Origin: an uncultured beta proteobacterium | Lineage (GTDB): Bacteria; Pseudomonadota; Gammaproteobacteria; Burkholderiales; Burkholderiaceae | Length of the DNA: 34,885 bases | Direction: 5' to 3' | Assembly: GCA_903900805.1 (NCBI GenBank) | Contig: CAIUOP010000026.1 | Location: 1 to 34,885 of the forward strand | Shown: positions 17,801 through 27,055 of the stretch, piece by piece | Layout: every line of letters starts with the position of its first letter | Numbering within the stretch: the stretch's first letter is position 1 | Program-made: the position numbers and the translations under genes | Notes under the pieces: model-generated | What the model saw: the letters and a program-made list of their open reading frames with translations, nothing else | Database searches by the model: none | Told to the model about the DNA's origin: nothing

Positions 17801-19243
17801 TTAACTAAGATGCGTTGTGATGAATGCTTTGATCTGATTGACATCAGCATCAATATTCTCTACACGCTGAGGCTGAGATTTGATATCTTTAAATGCAGGC
17901 GGGCAGTCAGCAGGACGACCTAAAGCTTCCTGAATCGTTTCTTCAAACTTCACTGGGAGCGCAGTCTCAAGGACCAGCATTGGAATACCGGCCTGCAAAT
18001 GCTCGCGTGCTACCTTCACACCATCAGCAGTATGCGTATCGATCATGACACCATATTGCTGATCAATATTACGAATAGTATCTAGGCGGTTCTGGTGTGT
18101 ACTGCGACCAGATTGAAAACCGTACTGGCCAAGCTCTTTAAAGACTGCTTCCTTAGAAATATCAAAGCCACCCGTCTCGTCAACTTGCTTAAATATGCCT
18201 GCTGTTGCTTTACCATCTTGGCCCATGAAGTCATATACAAAGCGTTCAAAGTTACTTGCCTTGGAGATATCCATTGATGGGCTAGAGGTATGCAGTGTCT
18301 CAGCAGACTTACGTGCACGATATACACCAGTTCGAAAGAATTCATCGAGCACATCATTTTCATTAGTTGCAACGACCAAATGTGCGATTGGTAAACCCAT
18401 CATGCGTGCGATATGGCCAGCACAGACATTACCAAAGTTACCAGACGGCACAGTAAATGACACTTTCTCATTACTCGACTTAGTAGCGAGGAGATAGCCT
18501 TGGAAGTAGTACACCACCTGAGCAACTACCCTACCCCAGTTAATGGAGTTCACGGTGCCGATTTGATTCTTAGCCTTGAACGCATGATCGTTACTCACTG
18601 CCTTCACAATATCCTGGCAATCATCAAATACACCAGCTACTGCTAAGTTAAAAATATTAGGGTCTTGCAAGGAATACATCTGAGCAGATTGGAAAGCGCT
18701 CATCTTGCCGCGTGGCGAGAGCATAAATACCTTTACACCCTCTTTGCCGCGCATCGCGTATTCAGCAGCACTACCCGTATCACCAGATGTGGCGCCCAAG
18801 ATATTGAGCTGCTGAGCTTTTTTCTTGAGGGTATATTCAAAAAGATTGCCTAACAATTGCATGGCCATATCTTTGAAGGCTAAGGTTGGACCATTCGAAA
18901 GACTTAAGAGCCCAATACGAGTCCCATGCTCCTCACCTAACCAATGTATCGGCGTAATGTCTTTGGTATTGTCTTGGGGGCGACCATTGCAATAAACCTG
19001 CTCGGTATAGGTCTTGCGTAAGATGGCGCGCAACTCTGCCTCAGGTATGTCGTCGCAATATAAACTCAAGACTTCATAAGCAAGATCAGGATAAGAAAGA
19101 CCACGCCAAGAATCCAGTTGAGATGCGCTTACTTTTGGATACTGGACTGGTAAATACAATCCGCCATCTGGTGCTAATCCACCTAATAGAATTTCTAAGA
19201 AGGATTGTTGTGGACTATTGCCACGAGTAGATTGGTAACGCAT
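17801..19243 (-). CDS. thrC: Threonine synthase
   Basis: ThrC converts O-phosphohomoserine to threonine. The PLP lysine is K124 in NGPTLAFKDMAMQLLG; GATSGDTGSAA and PSGNFGNVCAGH bind the cofactor phosphate and substrate. The 480-residue length and the N-terminal MRYQSTRG fit the long (fungal/proteobacterial) type of threonine synthase. It starts 8 bases after hom, the gene of the same pathway, and is followed by moeA. Confidence 0.97.
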   Translation of the reverse strand: MRYQSTRGNSPQQSFLEILLGGLAPDGGLYLPVQYPKVSASQLDSWRGLSYPDLAYEVLSLYCDDIPEAELRAILRKTYTEQVYCNGRPQDNTKDITPIHWLGEEHGTRIGLLSLSNGPTLAFKDMAMQLLGNLFEYTLKKKAQQLNILGATSGDTGSAAEYAMRGKEGVKVFMLSPRGKMSAFQSAQMYSLQDPNIFNLAVAGVFDDCQDIVKAVSNDHAFKAKNQIGTVNSINWGRVVAQVVYYFQGYLLATKSSNEKVSFTVPSGNFGNVCAGHIARMMGLPIAHLVVATNENDVLDEFFRTGVYRARKSAETLHTSSPSMDISKASNFERFVYDFMGQDGKATAGIFKQVDETGGFDISKEAVFKELGQYGFQSGRSTHQNRLDTIRNIDQQYGVMIDTHTADGVKVAREHLQAGIPMLVLETALPVKFEETIQEALGRPADCPPAFKDIKSQPQRVENIDADVNQIKAFITTHLS

Positions 19244-19251
19244 TAATTTAC

Positions 19252-20562
19252 TTAAGACAGATTTTCTAAGCGAATCTTCACCACTTCGCCATCTACAGTT
19301 TTGAGATTCTGGATCTCTTTAATGGCAGCAAGCATACTTTTCTCTTTAGTCTCGTGAGTTAAGGTCACTAAGTCTGTTTGGCTCTCGCCCTCCTCAGCCT
19401 CTTTTTGCAAAAGGGCGTCTATAGAGATGCTATGTGAGGCCAAAATCTTGGTAATCTCAGCCAGCACACCGGCTTGGTCAGCGACACGCATGCGCAAATA
19501 ATAGCCAGTCGTAATCTCACCAATCGGCAAGATAGGTGTGTTTTGAACTGCATTTGGCTGAAACGCTAAATATGGAACACGATGCTCAGGGTCAGCGCTC
19601 AAAAGACGAGTAATGTCTACCAAATCTGCAATCACTGCCGATGCAGTTGGCTCAGAGCCAGCGCCCTTGCCGTAATACAGAGTAGTACCTACTGCATCCC
19701 CGAATACTTGCACGGCGTTCATGGCGCCTTCAACGTTAGCAATCAAACGCTTTGTAGGGATTAAAGTTGGATGTACACGTAACTCAACACCCGTTGGTGT
19801 CTTCTTAGCGATACCCAATAACTTGATCCGGTAACCCAATTGCTCTGCATAACGAATATCGATTGCAGCTAACTTGGTAATGCCTTCTACATAGGCTTTA
19901 TCAAATTGCATTGGAATGCCAAATGCAATCGCGCTCATGATCGTTGCCTTATGAGCAGCATCAATACCTTCAATATCAAATGTAGGGTCTGCTTCGGCGT
20001 AACCTAAACGTTGTGCCTCTTTGAGAACAGTTTCAAAGTCCAAACCTTTATCGCGCATCTCAGACAAAATGAAGTTGGTTGTACCGTTGATGATGCCGGC
20101 AATCCATTCAATTCGATTTGCCGTCAAACCTTCACGCAAAGCTTTAATAATGGGAATGCCGCCAGCAACTGCGGCTTCAAATGCCACCATCACGCCTTTA
20201 GCATGAGCTGCTTTAAAAATCTCATTACCGTGAACAGCAATCAAGGCTTTATTGGCTGTAACCACATGTTTACCAGCAGCAATCGCCTCTAAAACTAAGT
20301 CTTTAGCAATGCCGTAGCCGCCAATCAGCTCAACGACGATGTCAATCTCGGGATTATTGATCACAGCACGAGCATCAGTCACGATCTGCGCTCGGTCTTT
20401 AACGATTTCTTTAGCGCGCTCTACATTGAGATCGGCAACCGTATTGATCCGAATGCCGCGGCCAGCGCGACGGGTAATTTCATCCTGGTTACGCTCGAGC
20501 ACAGTGAACACACCACCGCCAACAGTGCCAATACCTAAGAGACCTACTTGGATCGGTTTCAT
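19252..20562 (-). CDS. hom: Homoserine dehydrogenase
   Basis: Hom reduces aspartate semialdehyde to homoserine. A Rossmann motif GLLGIGTVGGGV opens the protein, VTANKALIAVHG and GIINGTTNFILSEM are the signature segments of the catalytic domain, and the last 85 or so residues form an ACT domain (beginning LRMRVADQAGVLAEIT) that usually confers feedback inhibition by threonine. At 436 residues it is monofunctional, with no fused aspartokinase. The ATG overlaps the alaA stop by 4 bases (ATGA), indicating translational coupling, and thrC follows 8 bases later. Confidence 0.97.
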   Translation of the reverse strand: MKPIQVGLLGIGTVGGGVFTVLERNQDEITRRAGRGIRINTVADLNVERAKEIVKDRAQIVTDARAVINNPEIDIVVELIGGYGIAKDLVLEAIAAGKHVVTANKALIAVHGNEIFKAAHAKGVMVAFEAAVAGGIPIIKALREGLTANRIEWIAGIINGTTNFILSEMRDKGLDFETVLKEAQRLGYAEADPTFDIEGIDAAHKATIMSAIAFGIPMQFDKAYVEGITKLAAIDIRYAEQLGYRIKLLGIAKKTPTGVELRVHPTLIPTKRLIANVEGAMNAVQVFGDAVGTTLYYGKGAGSEPTASAVIADLVDITRLLSADPEHRVPYLAFQPNAVQNTPILPIGEITTGYYLRMRVADQAGVLAEITKILASHSISIDALLQKEAEEGESQTDLVTLTHETKEKSMLAAIKEIQNLKTVDGEVVKIRLENLS

Positions 20563-21815
20563 GATGCCTTTGCTGCAGCGGCAGAAGCCTTGCGGCTATG
20601 CTTATTACGGTAGCGCTCCAGGAAGCGCGCAAGACGACCAATGGCCTCCTTGAGAACATCTTCGTGAGGTAAAAATACGACACGGAAGTGATCAGGCTTG
20701 CCCCAGTTAAAACCAGAGCCTTGCACTAGTAATACTTTTTCTTCTTTTAAGAATTCAGCAACAAACTGTTGATCATCTTCAATGGGATACATCTCAGGAT
20801 CTAGCTTTGGAAATAAATACAAAGCAGATTTTGGTTTGACGCATGTGACACCCGGAATATCAGTAATCAATTTCCATGCGAGATCCCGTTGCCTTGCCAA
20901 GCGACCACCTTCGGCTACCAAGTCATTAATACTTTGATAACCACCAAGCGCGGTTTGAATTGCGTATTGCCCGGGTACGTTTGCACATAAGCGCATTGAG
21001 GAAAGCATATTCAGACCCTCAATGTAATCACGCACCATCTCTTTATCGCCTGAAACCACCATCCAGCCGGCGCGATAGCCGCATGAGCGGTAGTTCTTGG
21101 AGAGGCCATTAAAAGTGATTGTCACTACGTCAGTGGATAAGGCGGCGAGAGAGATATGTTTCTCCTCGTCATACAACATCTTGTCGTAGATCTCGTCAGA
21201 AAAGAGAATCAAATCGTGCTCGCGCGCAATTTTTGTCATCTCGAGCAATACTTCTTTGGAATAAATAGCACCTGTTGGATTATTTGGGTTAATCACCACA
21301 ATCGCTTTAGTACGAGGTGTAATTTTTTTACGTAAATCGTTTAAGTCTGGCGCCCAATCTTTAGACTCATCGCAAATATAGTGAACTGGAGTGCCGCTAG
21401 ATAAACTCACCGCAGCAGTCCAAAGCGGATAGTCGGGTGCAGGTACTAATACCTCATCACCATCATTGAGTAATGCGTTCATTGAAAGTACGATGAGCTC
21501 AGAAACACCGTTACCGGTATAAACATCATCTAATGCCACCCCTTGAATGCCTTTTTCTTGGCAATACTGCATGATGGCTTTGCGGGCAGCAAAGATACCT
21601 TTGGAATCAGAATACGCTGAGGCATTACTTAAATTTCGAATCATGTCCAACTGAATTTCTTCAGGTGGATCAAACCCGAAAACCCCTACGTTTCCAATGT
21701 TTAATTTGATGATCTTGTGGCCCTCTTCTTCCATGCGCTGGGCGAGCTCAAGCACTGGCCCGCGTATGTCGTAGCAGACATCATTGAGTTTTAAGGACTT
21801 TAGGATGGGTTTCAC
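20559..21815 (-). CDS. alaA: Alanine-type pyridoxal aminotransferase (AlaA-like)
   Basis: This class I aminotransferase of 418 residues resembles E. coli AlaA (glutamate-pyruvate aminotransferase). The cofactor motif NPNNPTGAIY is at 176-185, and the Schiff-base lysine is K240 in TFNGLSKNYRSCGYRAGWM. Its position as first gene before hom and thrC is a conserved betaproteobacterial arrangement and suggests a role in the aspartate/alanine amino acid network. The C-terminus is Lys/Ala-rich. It is divergent from the aminoarabinose operon, with 79 bases between start codons. Confidence 0.88.
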   Translation of the reverse strand: MKPILKSLKLNDVCYDIRGPVLELAQRMEEEGHKIIKLNIGNVGVFGFDPPEEIQLDMIRNLSNASAYSDSKGIFAARKAIMQYCQEKGIQGVALDDVYTGNGVSELIVLSMNALLNDGDEVLVPAPDYPLWTAAVSLSSGTPVHYICDESKDWAPDLNDLRKKITPRTKAIVVINPNNPTGAIYSKEVLLEMTKIAREHDLILFSDEIYDKMLYDEEKHISLAALSTDVVTITFNGLSKNYRSCGYRAGWMVVSGDKEMVRDYIEGLNMLSSMRLCANVPGQYAIQTALGGYQSINDLVAEGGRLARQRDLAWKLITDIPGVTCVKPKSALYLFPKLDPEMYPIEDDQQFVAEFLKEEKVLLVQGSGFNWGKPDHFRVVFLPHEDVLKEAIGRLARFLERYRNKHSRKASAAAAKAS

Positions 21816-21862
21816 AATAAATTAAAGGGTAAGTTCTTGAAATCTTGGAAAAAACAGCTAGC

Positions 21863-21868
21863 TATAAT
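21863..21868 (+). promoter_or_regulatory. Candidate -10 box for the Mth938-arn operon
   Basis: A perfect TATAAT lies 26 bases before the first codon of the operon. Upstream TTGAAA and TTGGAA are at 20 and 12 bases, so neither has ideal -35 spacing. A start near 21875 would leave a leader of about 20 bases. The divergent alaA promoter must share this short gap. Confidence 0.45.
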
Positions 21869-21894
21869 CCACATAATTATGACAGAGAGTCCAC

Positions 21895-22272
21895 TTGAAG
21901 CTTCAATCTGACCCCCATTCTGGCGCCAATACGATCACCGGCTATGGAGATGGCTATGTCGAGATCAACCAGATCCCATATGCCCATGCCGTCTTACTGA
22001 GCTCTGATGGGGCAATCTCTGCGTGGCCAGTAGAGTCATTCGATAGTCTAGAGGCGTCTGATTTTGACCAAATGATTGCTCTCAAACCAGAATTAATCTT
22101 GATTGGTACAGGCAGTCGGCAGCGTTTTCCGAAGCCCGAACTCCTGAAATCTCTTATTTCGGCCAAAATTGGCTTTGAAATCATGGACTCTCAAGCGGCC
22201 TGCCGTACATACAACATTTTGGTGGGGGAAGGACGTCAAGTTCTGCTGGCCTTGATCGTGGAGCCAATCTAA
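21895..22272 (+). CDS. Mth938-like domain protein (DUF498/NDUFAF3-related)
   Basis: This 125-residue soluble protein belongs to the Mth938/DUF498 family, recognised by the pattern ...GYGDGYVEINQIPY, then a central PELILIGTGSRQRFP and a final AARTYN-like stretch (here ACRTYNILVGEGRQVLLALI). The mitochondrial relative NDUFAF3 helps complex I assembly; the bacterial role is unclear. Translation appears to begin at TTG with GAGAG upstream; the nearby ATG at 21879 is out of frame and hits a stop. Its stop overlaps the arnT start by one base (TAATG), which couples it to the arn genes, although no link to lipid A is known. Confidence 0.8.
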   Translation: MKLQSDPHSGANTITGYGDGYVEINQIPYAHAVLLSSDGAISAWPVESFDSLEASDFDQMIALKPELILIGTGSRQRFPKPELLKSLISAKIGFEIMDSQAACRTYNILVGEGRQVLLALIVEPI

Positions 22273-23960
22273 TGCAATTTGGACAAATTCGGCAATCGTC
22301 TGCTCTGCACCCTGGCAAAATTTTATTGTTGTTCATCATTTATGGCTTGCTGTGGTTTGGCACATTGAACTACCGTCACCTCATTCCATCCGATGAGGGA
22401 CGCTACGCAGAAATTGCCAGAGAGATGTTAGTCACTGGTGATTGGGTGACCCCGCGTTACAACGGCTATAAGTATTTTGAAAAGCCGCCACTGCAAGCTT
22501 GGGCAACTGCAGCAAGCTTTCAAATATTTGGTATTGGTGATTGGCAAGCACGCCTATGGACTGCGCTCACTGGCTTCTTAACAATTTTGTTCATTGGCTT
22601 TACTGGAGCACGCATCTACAGCGCTCGAGCAGGATGGCTGGCTGCAGTCATACTCGCATCAAGTCCAATGTGGGTCATTAGCGGCCATTTCAATTCTCTT
22701 GATATGGGCTTATCTGCATTTTTAGTTGCAGCCCTGTGCAGCGTCTTGCTAGCGCAAACATCTCTGAACAAAAGCACACGCCGCAATTGGATGTGGGCCT
22801 GTTGGGCTTTCATGGCGCTTGCAACACTTTCTAAAGGGCTGATTGGTGCCGCTATTCCAGTGATGGTTTTAATTGCTTACTCCATCAGTACTTGGGATTG
22901 GAAAATCTGGGCGCGCTTACGCCTGTTCAGCGGCACAGTATTATTTCTAGCGATTACTGCACCGTGGTTTATTTTAGTTGCGCAGCGCAACCCTGAATTT
23001 CTGGAATTCTTCTTCATTCACGAGCATCTGCAACGCTTCACACAAGATGCTCACAGCAGAACAGGGCCGATCTACTACTTCGTGCCCCTACTCATCATGG
23101 GTTTATTGCCTTGGGTTTTACAAATCCCCGGATCGATTGTGCAGGCATGGAACGAACGTCGGCGTGAGTTCTCCAGCGGCTGGTTATTGGTATGCTGGTT
23201 TGTGGTGATCTTTGCTTTCTTTAGCGTTTCACGCTCCAAGTTGCCTGGCTACATCATTCCGATTTTTCCAGCGCTCGCATTATTAATTGGCAATCGTCTA
23301 GATCAACTATTAGCCCAAACCAATTCGATGGAGCTCCCCTGGAAACTGCAAACCATCGGATTTGCAGTCTTGGGATGCATTGGATTTTTCTTCCTATCGG
23401 ATATTAGTCGGCAAGCGAGACCTGATGAGATTGAAGCGTATGCTCAATATACTGTTTGGGTCATTGGTGCATTAGCTACGCTCATTAGCTTTAGCTTATT
23501 TGCAGCATGGCAAAGTCAGCGTAACGGTATTCAAAGCATCGTGAGTTTTGCTTGTGGATTTTTTCTCTGCGCAATCATTGCAGGCACTGGTCATGAAAGC
23601 TTAGGTCGTGCTGTTTCAGGAATAGATCTTGTGAACCGAGTGAAAGCATCTATTCCAGAAAAGGTGAATTTCTATTCTGTCCGCCTCTTAGATCACACTG
23701 TGCCTTTTTATCTTGGTAGAACTATGATCATGGTCGAATCTCCTGATGAATTGGGGTTTGGCGTGAACCAAGAACCTGAGCTTTGGATGCCTACCTTAGA
23801 TGCCTTCATTACGCGCTGGAAAGAAGACCCGACTGCTTATGCCTTAATGGTGCCAGAACAGTATGTAGCGCTTCAAGGGATAAACCTGCCAATGCAAGAG
23901 GTAGATCGCGATTCCCGCAGAGTGATTGTGAAACATCCAGATGCATCGAATGCGAAGTAA
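22272..23960 (+). CDS. arnT: ArnT-type aminoarabinose transferase (GT83 family)
   Basis: This 562-residue integral membrane glycosyltransferase would transfer L-Ara4N from undecaprenyl phosphate to lipid A on the periplasmic face. The first periplasmic loop has the ArnT/PMT signature: D41-E42-G-R44-Y45 AEIAREM, then GDWVTP and YFEKPP (about 68-73). Around a dozen hydrophobic helices follow, then a soluble C-terminal domain of about 110 residues. ArnT of E. coli is 550 residues with the same motifs. The neighbouring arnB, arnC, arnA and arnD genes support the assignment. Another PMT-like sugar acceptor cannot be excluded by sequence alone. Confidence 0.88.
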   Translation: MQFGQIRQSSALHPGKILLLFIIYGLLWFGTLNYRHLIPSDEGRYAEIAREMLVTGDWVTPRYNGYKYFEKPPLQAWATAASFQIFGIGDWQARLWTALTGFLTILFIGFTGARIYSARAGWLAAVILASSPMWVISGHFNSLDMGLSAFLVAALCSVLLAQTSLNKSTRRNWMWACWAFMALATLSKGLIGAAIPVMVLIAYSISTWDWKIWARLRLFSGTVLFLAITAPWFILVAQRNPEFLEFFFIHEHLQRFTQDAHSRTGPIYYFVPLLIMGLLPWVLQIPGSIVQAWNERRREFSSGWLLVCWFVVIFAFFSVSRSKLPGYIIPIFPALALLIGNRLDQLLAQTNSMELPWKLQTIGFAVLGCIGFFFLSDISRQARPDEIEAYAQYTVWVIGALATLISFSLFAAWQSQRNGIQSIVSFACGFFLCAIIAGTGHESLGRAVSGIDLVNRVKASIPEKVNFYSVRLLDHTVPFYLGRTMIMVESPDELGFGVNQEPELWMPTLDAFITRWKEDPTAYALMVPEQYVALQGINLPMQEVDRDSRRVIVKHPDASNAK

Positions 23961-23971
23961 TATAAGACATC

Positions 23972-25135
23972 ATGTCAAACGACCCCTCATTCATCCCCTT
24001 CACGCGTCCCAGTTTTAATCAAGAAACCATTGATGCTGTTGCGGACGTGTTGCACTCTGGCTGGGTAACCTCGGGTCCTAAATTAGCAGAATTTGAAGCT
24101 GCCTTAAGTGCCTATTTTGGCGGTCGTCCTGTACGTTGCTTTGCCAATGGCACGGCAACGATGAAGATTGCATTACAAGTTGCTGACATTGGCGCTGGCG
24201 ATGAAGTTATTACAACCCCCATTTCTTGGGTTGCTACTTCCAATGTTATTTTGAGTGTTGGTGCTACACCTATTTTTGTTGATATTGATCCTATTACACG
24301 CAATATTGATCTCAATAAAATTACAGCCACAATTACATCAAAGACACGAGCAATCATGCCAGTCTATCTTGCCGGTTTACCGGTAGACATGGATCAGCTT
24401 TACTCAATAGCGAAGCAGCACAATCTGCGCGTGATTGAAGATGCCGCGCAAGCTTTTGGCTCAAAGTGGCATGATAAGAAGATTGGTAGCTTTGGTGACC
24501 TAGTGAGCTTTAGTTTCCAAGCTAATAAAAATCTCACTACTGTAGAAGGGGGCTGCTTAGTTTTCAATAACGATGCGGAAGCCAAACTTGCTGAAAAATT
24601 CCGTCTGCAAGGTTTGACGCGCCAAGGCATAGATGGAATGGATGTGGATGTCCTTGGTGGCAAAGACAATCTCACCGATGTCAATGCAGTGATTGGTCTA
24701 CAACAGCTCAAACAATTACCTACATATCAAGCGCGCCGCGCAGCACTGGCGCATCAATACTTTGATACTGTTCGCACAGAACTTAAATCCGCAGGGTTGG
24801 AAAGTCTTAAATTAGAACTACCAGTTGAAAACTTTACTGATAGCAATTGGCATATGTTTCAGGTAGTGCTGCCACTTGAGCAATTGAATTGCGATCGAGC
24901 ACAAGTGATGACTGAGCTAAAAGATCTTGGTATTGGCACAGGAGTGCACTACCCCGCCATTACTGGATTTACTCTTTATAAAAACCAAGGTTACAAAACA
25001 AGTGATACACCGATAGCAGAACGCATTGGTCGCTCTATCCTCACTCTGCCACTTTTCCCTGGCATGGCAGATAAAGATATTGGCCGTATCGCTGGTGGAT
25101 TAGTCAGAATCCTCAAGAAACACTACAAAAACTAG
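23972..25135 (+). CDS. arnB: ArnB, UDP-4-amino-4-deoxy-L-arabinose aminotransferase
   Basis: ArnB transfers an amino group from glutamate to UDP-4-keto-arabinose. The 387-residue protein is a DegT/DnrJ/EryC1/StrS aminotransferase with the PLP lysine K186 in SFSFQANKNLTTVEGG, close to the E. coli K188 context. FTRPSF at the N-terminus, the GSKWHDKKIGSFGD turn and GIGTGVHYPAITGF near the C-terminus are ArnB-like. It follows arnT by 11 bases and precedes arnC by a short gap containing a small GGG/CCC hairpin. Related sugar aminotransferases share the fold, so the operon context carries weight. Confidence 0.9.
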   Translation: MSNDPSFIPFTRPSFNQETIDAVADVLHSGWVTSGPKLAEFEAALSAYFGGRPVRCFANGTATMKIALQVADIGAGDEVITTPISWVATSNVILSVGATPIFVDIDPITRNIDLNKITATITSKTRAIMPVYLAGLPVDMDQLYSIAKQHNLRVIEDAAQAFGSKWHDKKIGSFGDLVSFSFQANKNLTTVEGGCLVFNNDAEAKLAEKFRLQGLTRQGIDGMDVDVLGGKDNLTDVNAVIGLQQLKQLPTYQARRAALAHQYFDTVRTELKSAGLESLKLELPVENFTDSNWHMFQVVLPLEQLNCDRAQVMTELKDLGIGTGVHYPAITGFTLYKNQGYKTSDTPIAERIGRSILTLPLFPGMADKDIGRIAGGLVRILKKHYKN

Positions 25136-25176
25136 CCTAATTGGGATTAGCCCCAAGAATCAGGCAAAATTGCGGC

Positions 25177-26139
25177 ATGACTGCAAATCTAGTTGCCAAT
25201 CCAAAGCTTTCCATTGTTATTCCCGTTTATAACGAGGAAGATGGCCTTCAAGCACTTTTTGATCGCCTCTATCCATCCTTGGATGCCCTGGCTGCCAAAC
25301 GCAATATTTCTTATGAGGTAGTTTTTGTAAACGATGGCAGTAAAGATCGCTCAGCAGGCATTTTGGCGAAACAAGTGGAATTACGTCCTGACGTTACACG
25401 TGCCGTCCTGTTCCACAGCAACTTTGGACAACATATGGCCATCATGGCTGGTTTTGAATACGCTAAAGGTGAATACATGATCACCTTAGATGCAGACTTA
25501 CAAAATCCTCCTGAAGAAATTGATGCCCTGACCGAGCAGTTGTTAAAGGGTCATGATTATGTAGGCACCATTCGTGCAGATCGGCGCGATAGCTTCTTCA
25601 GAAAATTTGCTTCACGCGCTATGAATCGTTTACGTGAAAATATTACCCATATCACAATGACTGATCAGGGTTGTATGTTGCGCGGCTATAGCCGTCGCAT
25701 CGTCGACTTAGTGCGTCAATGTGATGAGAACAATACTTTTATTCCTGCATTGGCTTACACTTTTTCGGCCAACCCGATCGAGATCAATGTAAAACACGAA
25801 GAGCGTTTTGCTGGTGAATCCAAATACAGCCTCTACCAACTCATTCGCTTGAACTTTGATTTGGTAACCGGCTTCTCAGTGATGCCACTGCAGATCTTCT
25901 CTATTTTGGGGATGCTGCTAGCGCTTGCTGCAGGCAGCTTGTTTGCATATCTACTGGTGCGCCGCTTCCTTCTGGGTGCTGAGGTTGAGGGAGTCTTCAC
26001 CCTCTTTGCTTTAACCTTCTTCCTGATTGGCGTCATGCTCTTTGGCCTTGGCCTCTTAGGCGAATACATTGGCCGCATTTATCAGCAAATTCGTAATCGT
26101 CCACGTTACGTTGTGCAAACTGTTTTAGAGAAAAAATAA
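25177..26139 (+). CDS. arnC: ArnC, undecaprenyl-phosphate 4-deoxy-4-formamido-L-arabinose transferase
   Basis: ArnC is a GT2 glycosyltransferase that loads the formylated sugar onto undecaprenyl phosphate at the inner face of the membrane. The domain starts LSIVIPVYNEEDGL; VFVNDGSKD and the DADLQNPPEEI (DxD-type) motif follow, and two transmembrane helices close the protein (about 235-300). The ATG at 25177 gives 320 residues, very near the 322 of E. coli ArnC; a TTG at 25141 would add 12 residues unlike the family. The stop codon is directly followed by the TTG start of the next gene. Confidence 0.92.
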   Translation: MTANLVANPKLSIVIPVYNEEDGLQALFDRLYPSLDALAAKRNISYEVVFVNDGSKDRSAGILAKQVELRPDVTRAVLFHSNFGQHMAIMAGFEYAKGEYMITLDADLQNPPEEIDALTEQLLKGHDYVGTIRADRRDSFFRKFASRAMNRLRENITHITMTDQGCMLRGYSRRIVDLVRQCDENNTFIPALAYTFSANPIEINVKHEERFAGESKYSLYQLIRLNFDLVTGFSVMPLQIFSILGMLLALAAGSLFAYLLVRRFLLGAEVEGVFTLFALTFFLIGVMLFGLGLLGEYIGRIYQQIRNRPRYVVQTVLEKK

Positions 26140-27009
26140 TTGCACGCGGTCGTCTTCGCTTATCACGATGTTGGTGTCAACTGCCTTAAAGCCTTATTAG
26201 CTGCAGGCATTAAAGTGGATCTTGTAGTTACTCATCAAGATGACCCTAATGAGAATATTTGGTTTGCTAGTGTCGCTAAACTCTGCACTGATCAAAATAT
26301 TCCCTTCATCACTCCCAATGCAAGTGAATTGGTTGATTTAGTTCCAAAACTACAAGCCTTAGCACCTGACTATATTTTTTCTTTCTACTACCGCCATATG
26401 ATTCCTGCGCAGATTTTGGCTTGCGCGAAGATTGCTGCTTTAAATATGCATGGCTCACTACTGCCACAGTATCGCGGTCGGGCGCCTGTGAACTGGGCAA
26501 TTTTGCATGGGGAAACCCAAACCGGTGCCACCTTACACATCATGGAAACTAAACCTGATGCTGGTGACATTGTTGGTCAATCTGCTGTCAGCATTGGCCC
26601 CGATGAAACTGCTACTGATGTTTTTACTAAGGTAAGCCAAGCGGCAGTAGCAGTCATTAATCAAGTTCTACCAAACCTGATTCAGGGCCAGTTACCCCGC
26701 CAAGCCAACGAACTTCAAAAAGGTAGTTATTTTGGTGGCAGAAAGCCTGCGGACGGGCAAATTCATTGGAACCAGAAGGCTGTTCAGGTTCATAACCTAG
26801 TCAGGGCCGTTGCACCCCCTTACCCAGGCGCCTTCACAGATCATCAGGGTAAGACCATGATTATTGCGCGTACCAGCCTCACAGGACCCTTTCCCAGCAC
26901 TCTAGATCTTGCTATTGAAGGCATCCAAGTGGTTGATAATCGGGTATTCGGTATTTGCGGTGACCGCCAGGCAGTTGAAATTCTGGAATGGTTTCCTGTA
27001 AACAAATAA
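26140..27009 (+). CDS. arnA: UDP-L-Ara4N formyltransferase (free-standing ArnA N-terminal domain)
   Basis: This 289-residue protein equals the N-terminal half of E. coli ArnA, which formylates UDP-L-Ara4N with N10-formyl-tetrahydrofolate. The catalytic residues N102, H104 and D140 fall at exactly the E. coli numbers, in LNMHGSLLPQYRGRAPVNWA and TKPDAGDIVG. That agreement strongly supports the TTG at 26140 as the true start (MHAVVFAYHD against MKTVVFAYHD). The start touches the arnC stop, so translation is coupled. The decarboxylase half is the next gene, 46 bases on, so ArnA is split here into two polypeptides. Confidence 0.9.
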   Translation: MHAVVFAYHDVGVNCLKALLAAGIKVDLVVTHQDDPNENIWFASVAKLCTDQNIPFITPNASELVDLVPKLQALAPDYIFSFYYRHMIPAQILACAKIAALNMHGSLLPQYRGRAPVNWAILHGETQTGATLHIMETKPDAGDIVGQSAVSIGPDETATDVFTKVSQAAVAVINQVLPNLIQGQLPRQANELQKGSYFGGRKPADGQIHWNQKAVQVHNLVRAVAPPYPGAFTDHQGKTMIIARTSLTGPFPSTLDLAIEGIQVVDNRVFGICGDRQAVEILEWFPVNK

Positions 27010-27055
27010 ACACTGTATTTAGCAACCCCAAATTAGATTAAACGAGGCAGTAAAG

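Noticed and set aside
25141..25176. Upstream TTG start for arnC
   Set aside because: The added residues are unlike ArnC, and the ATG at 25177 gives the family length.
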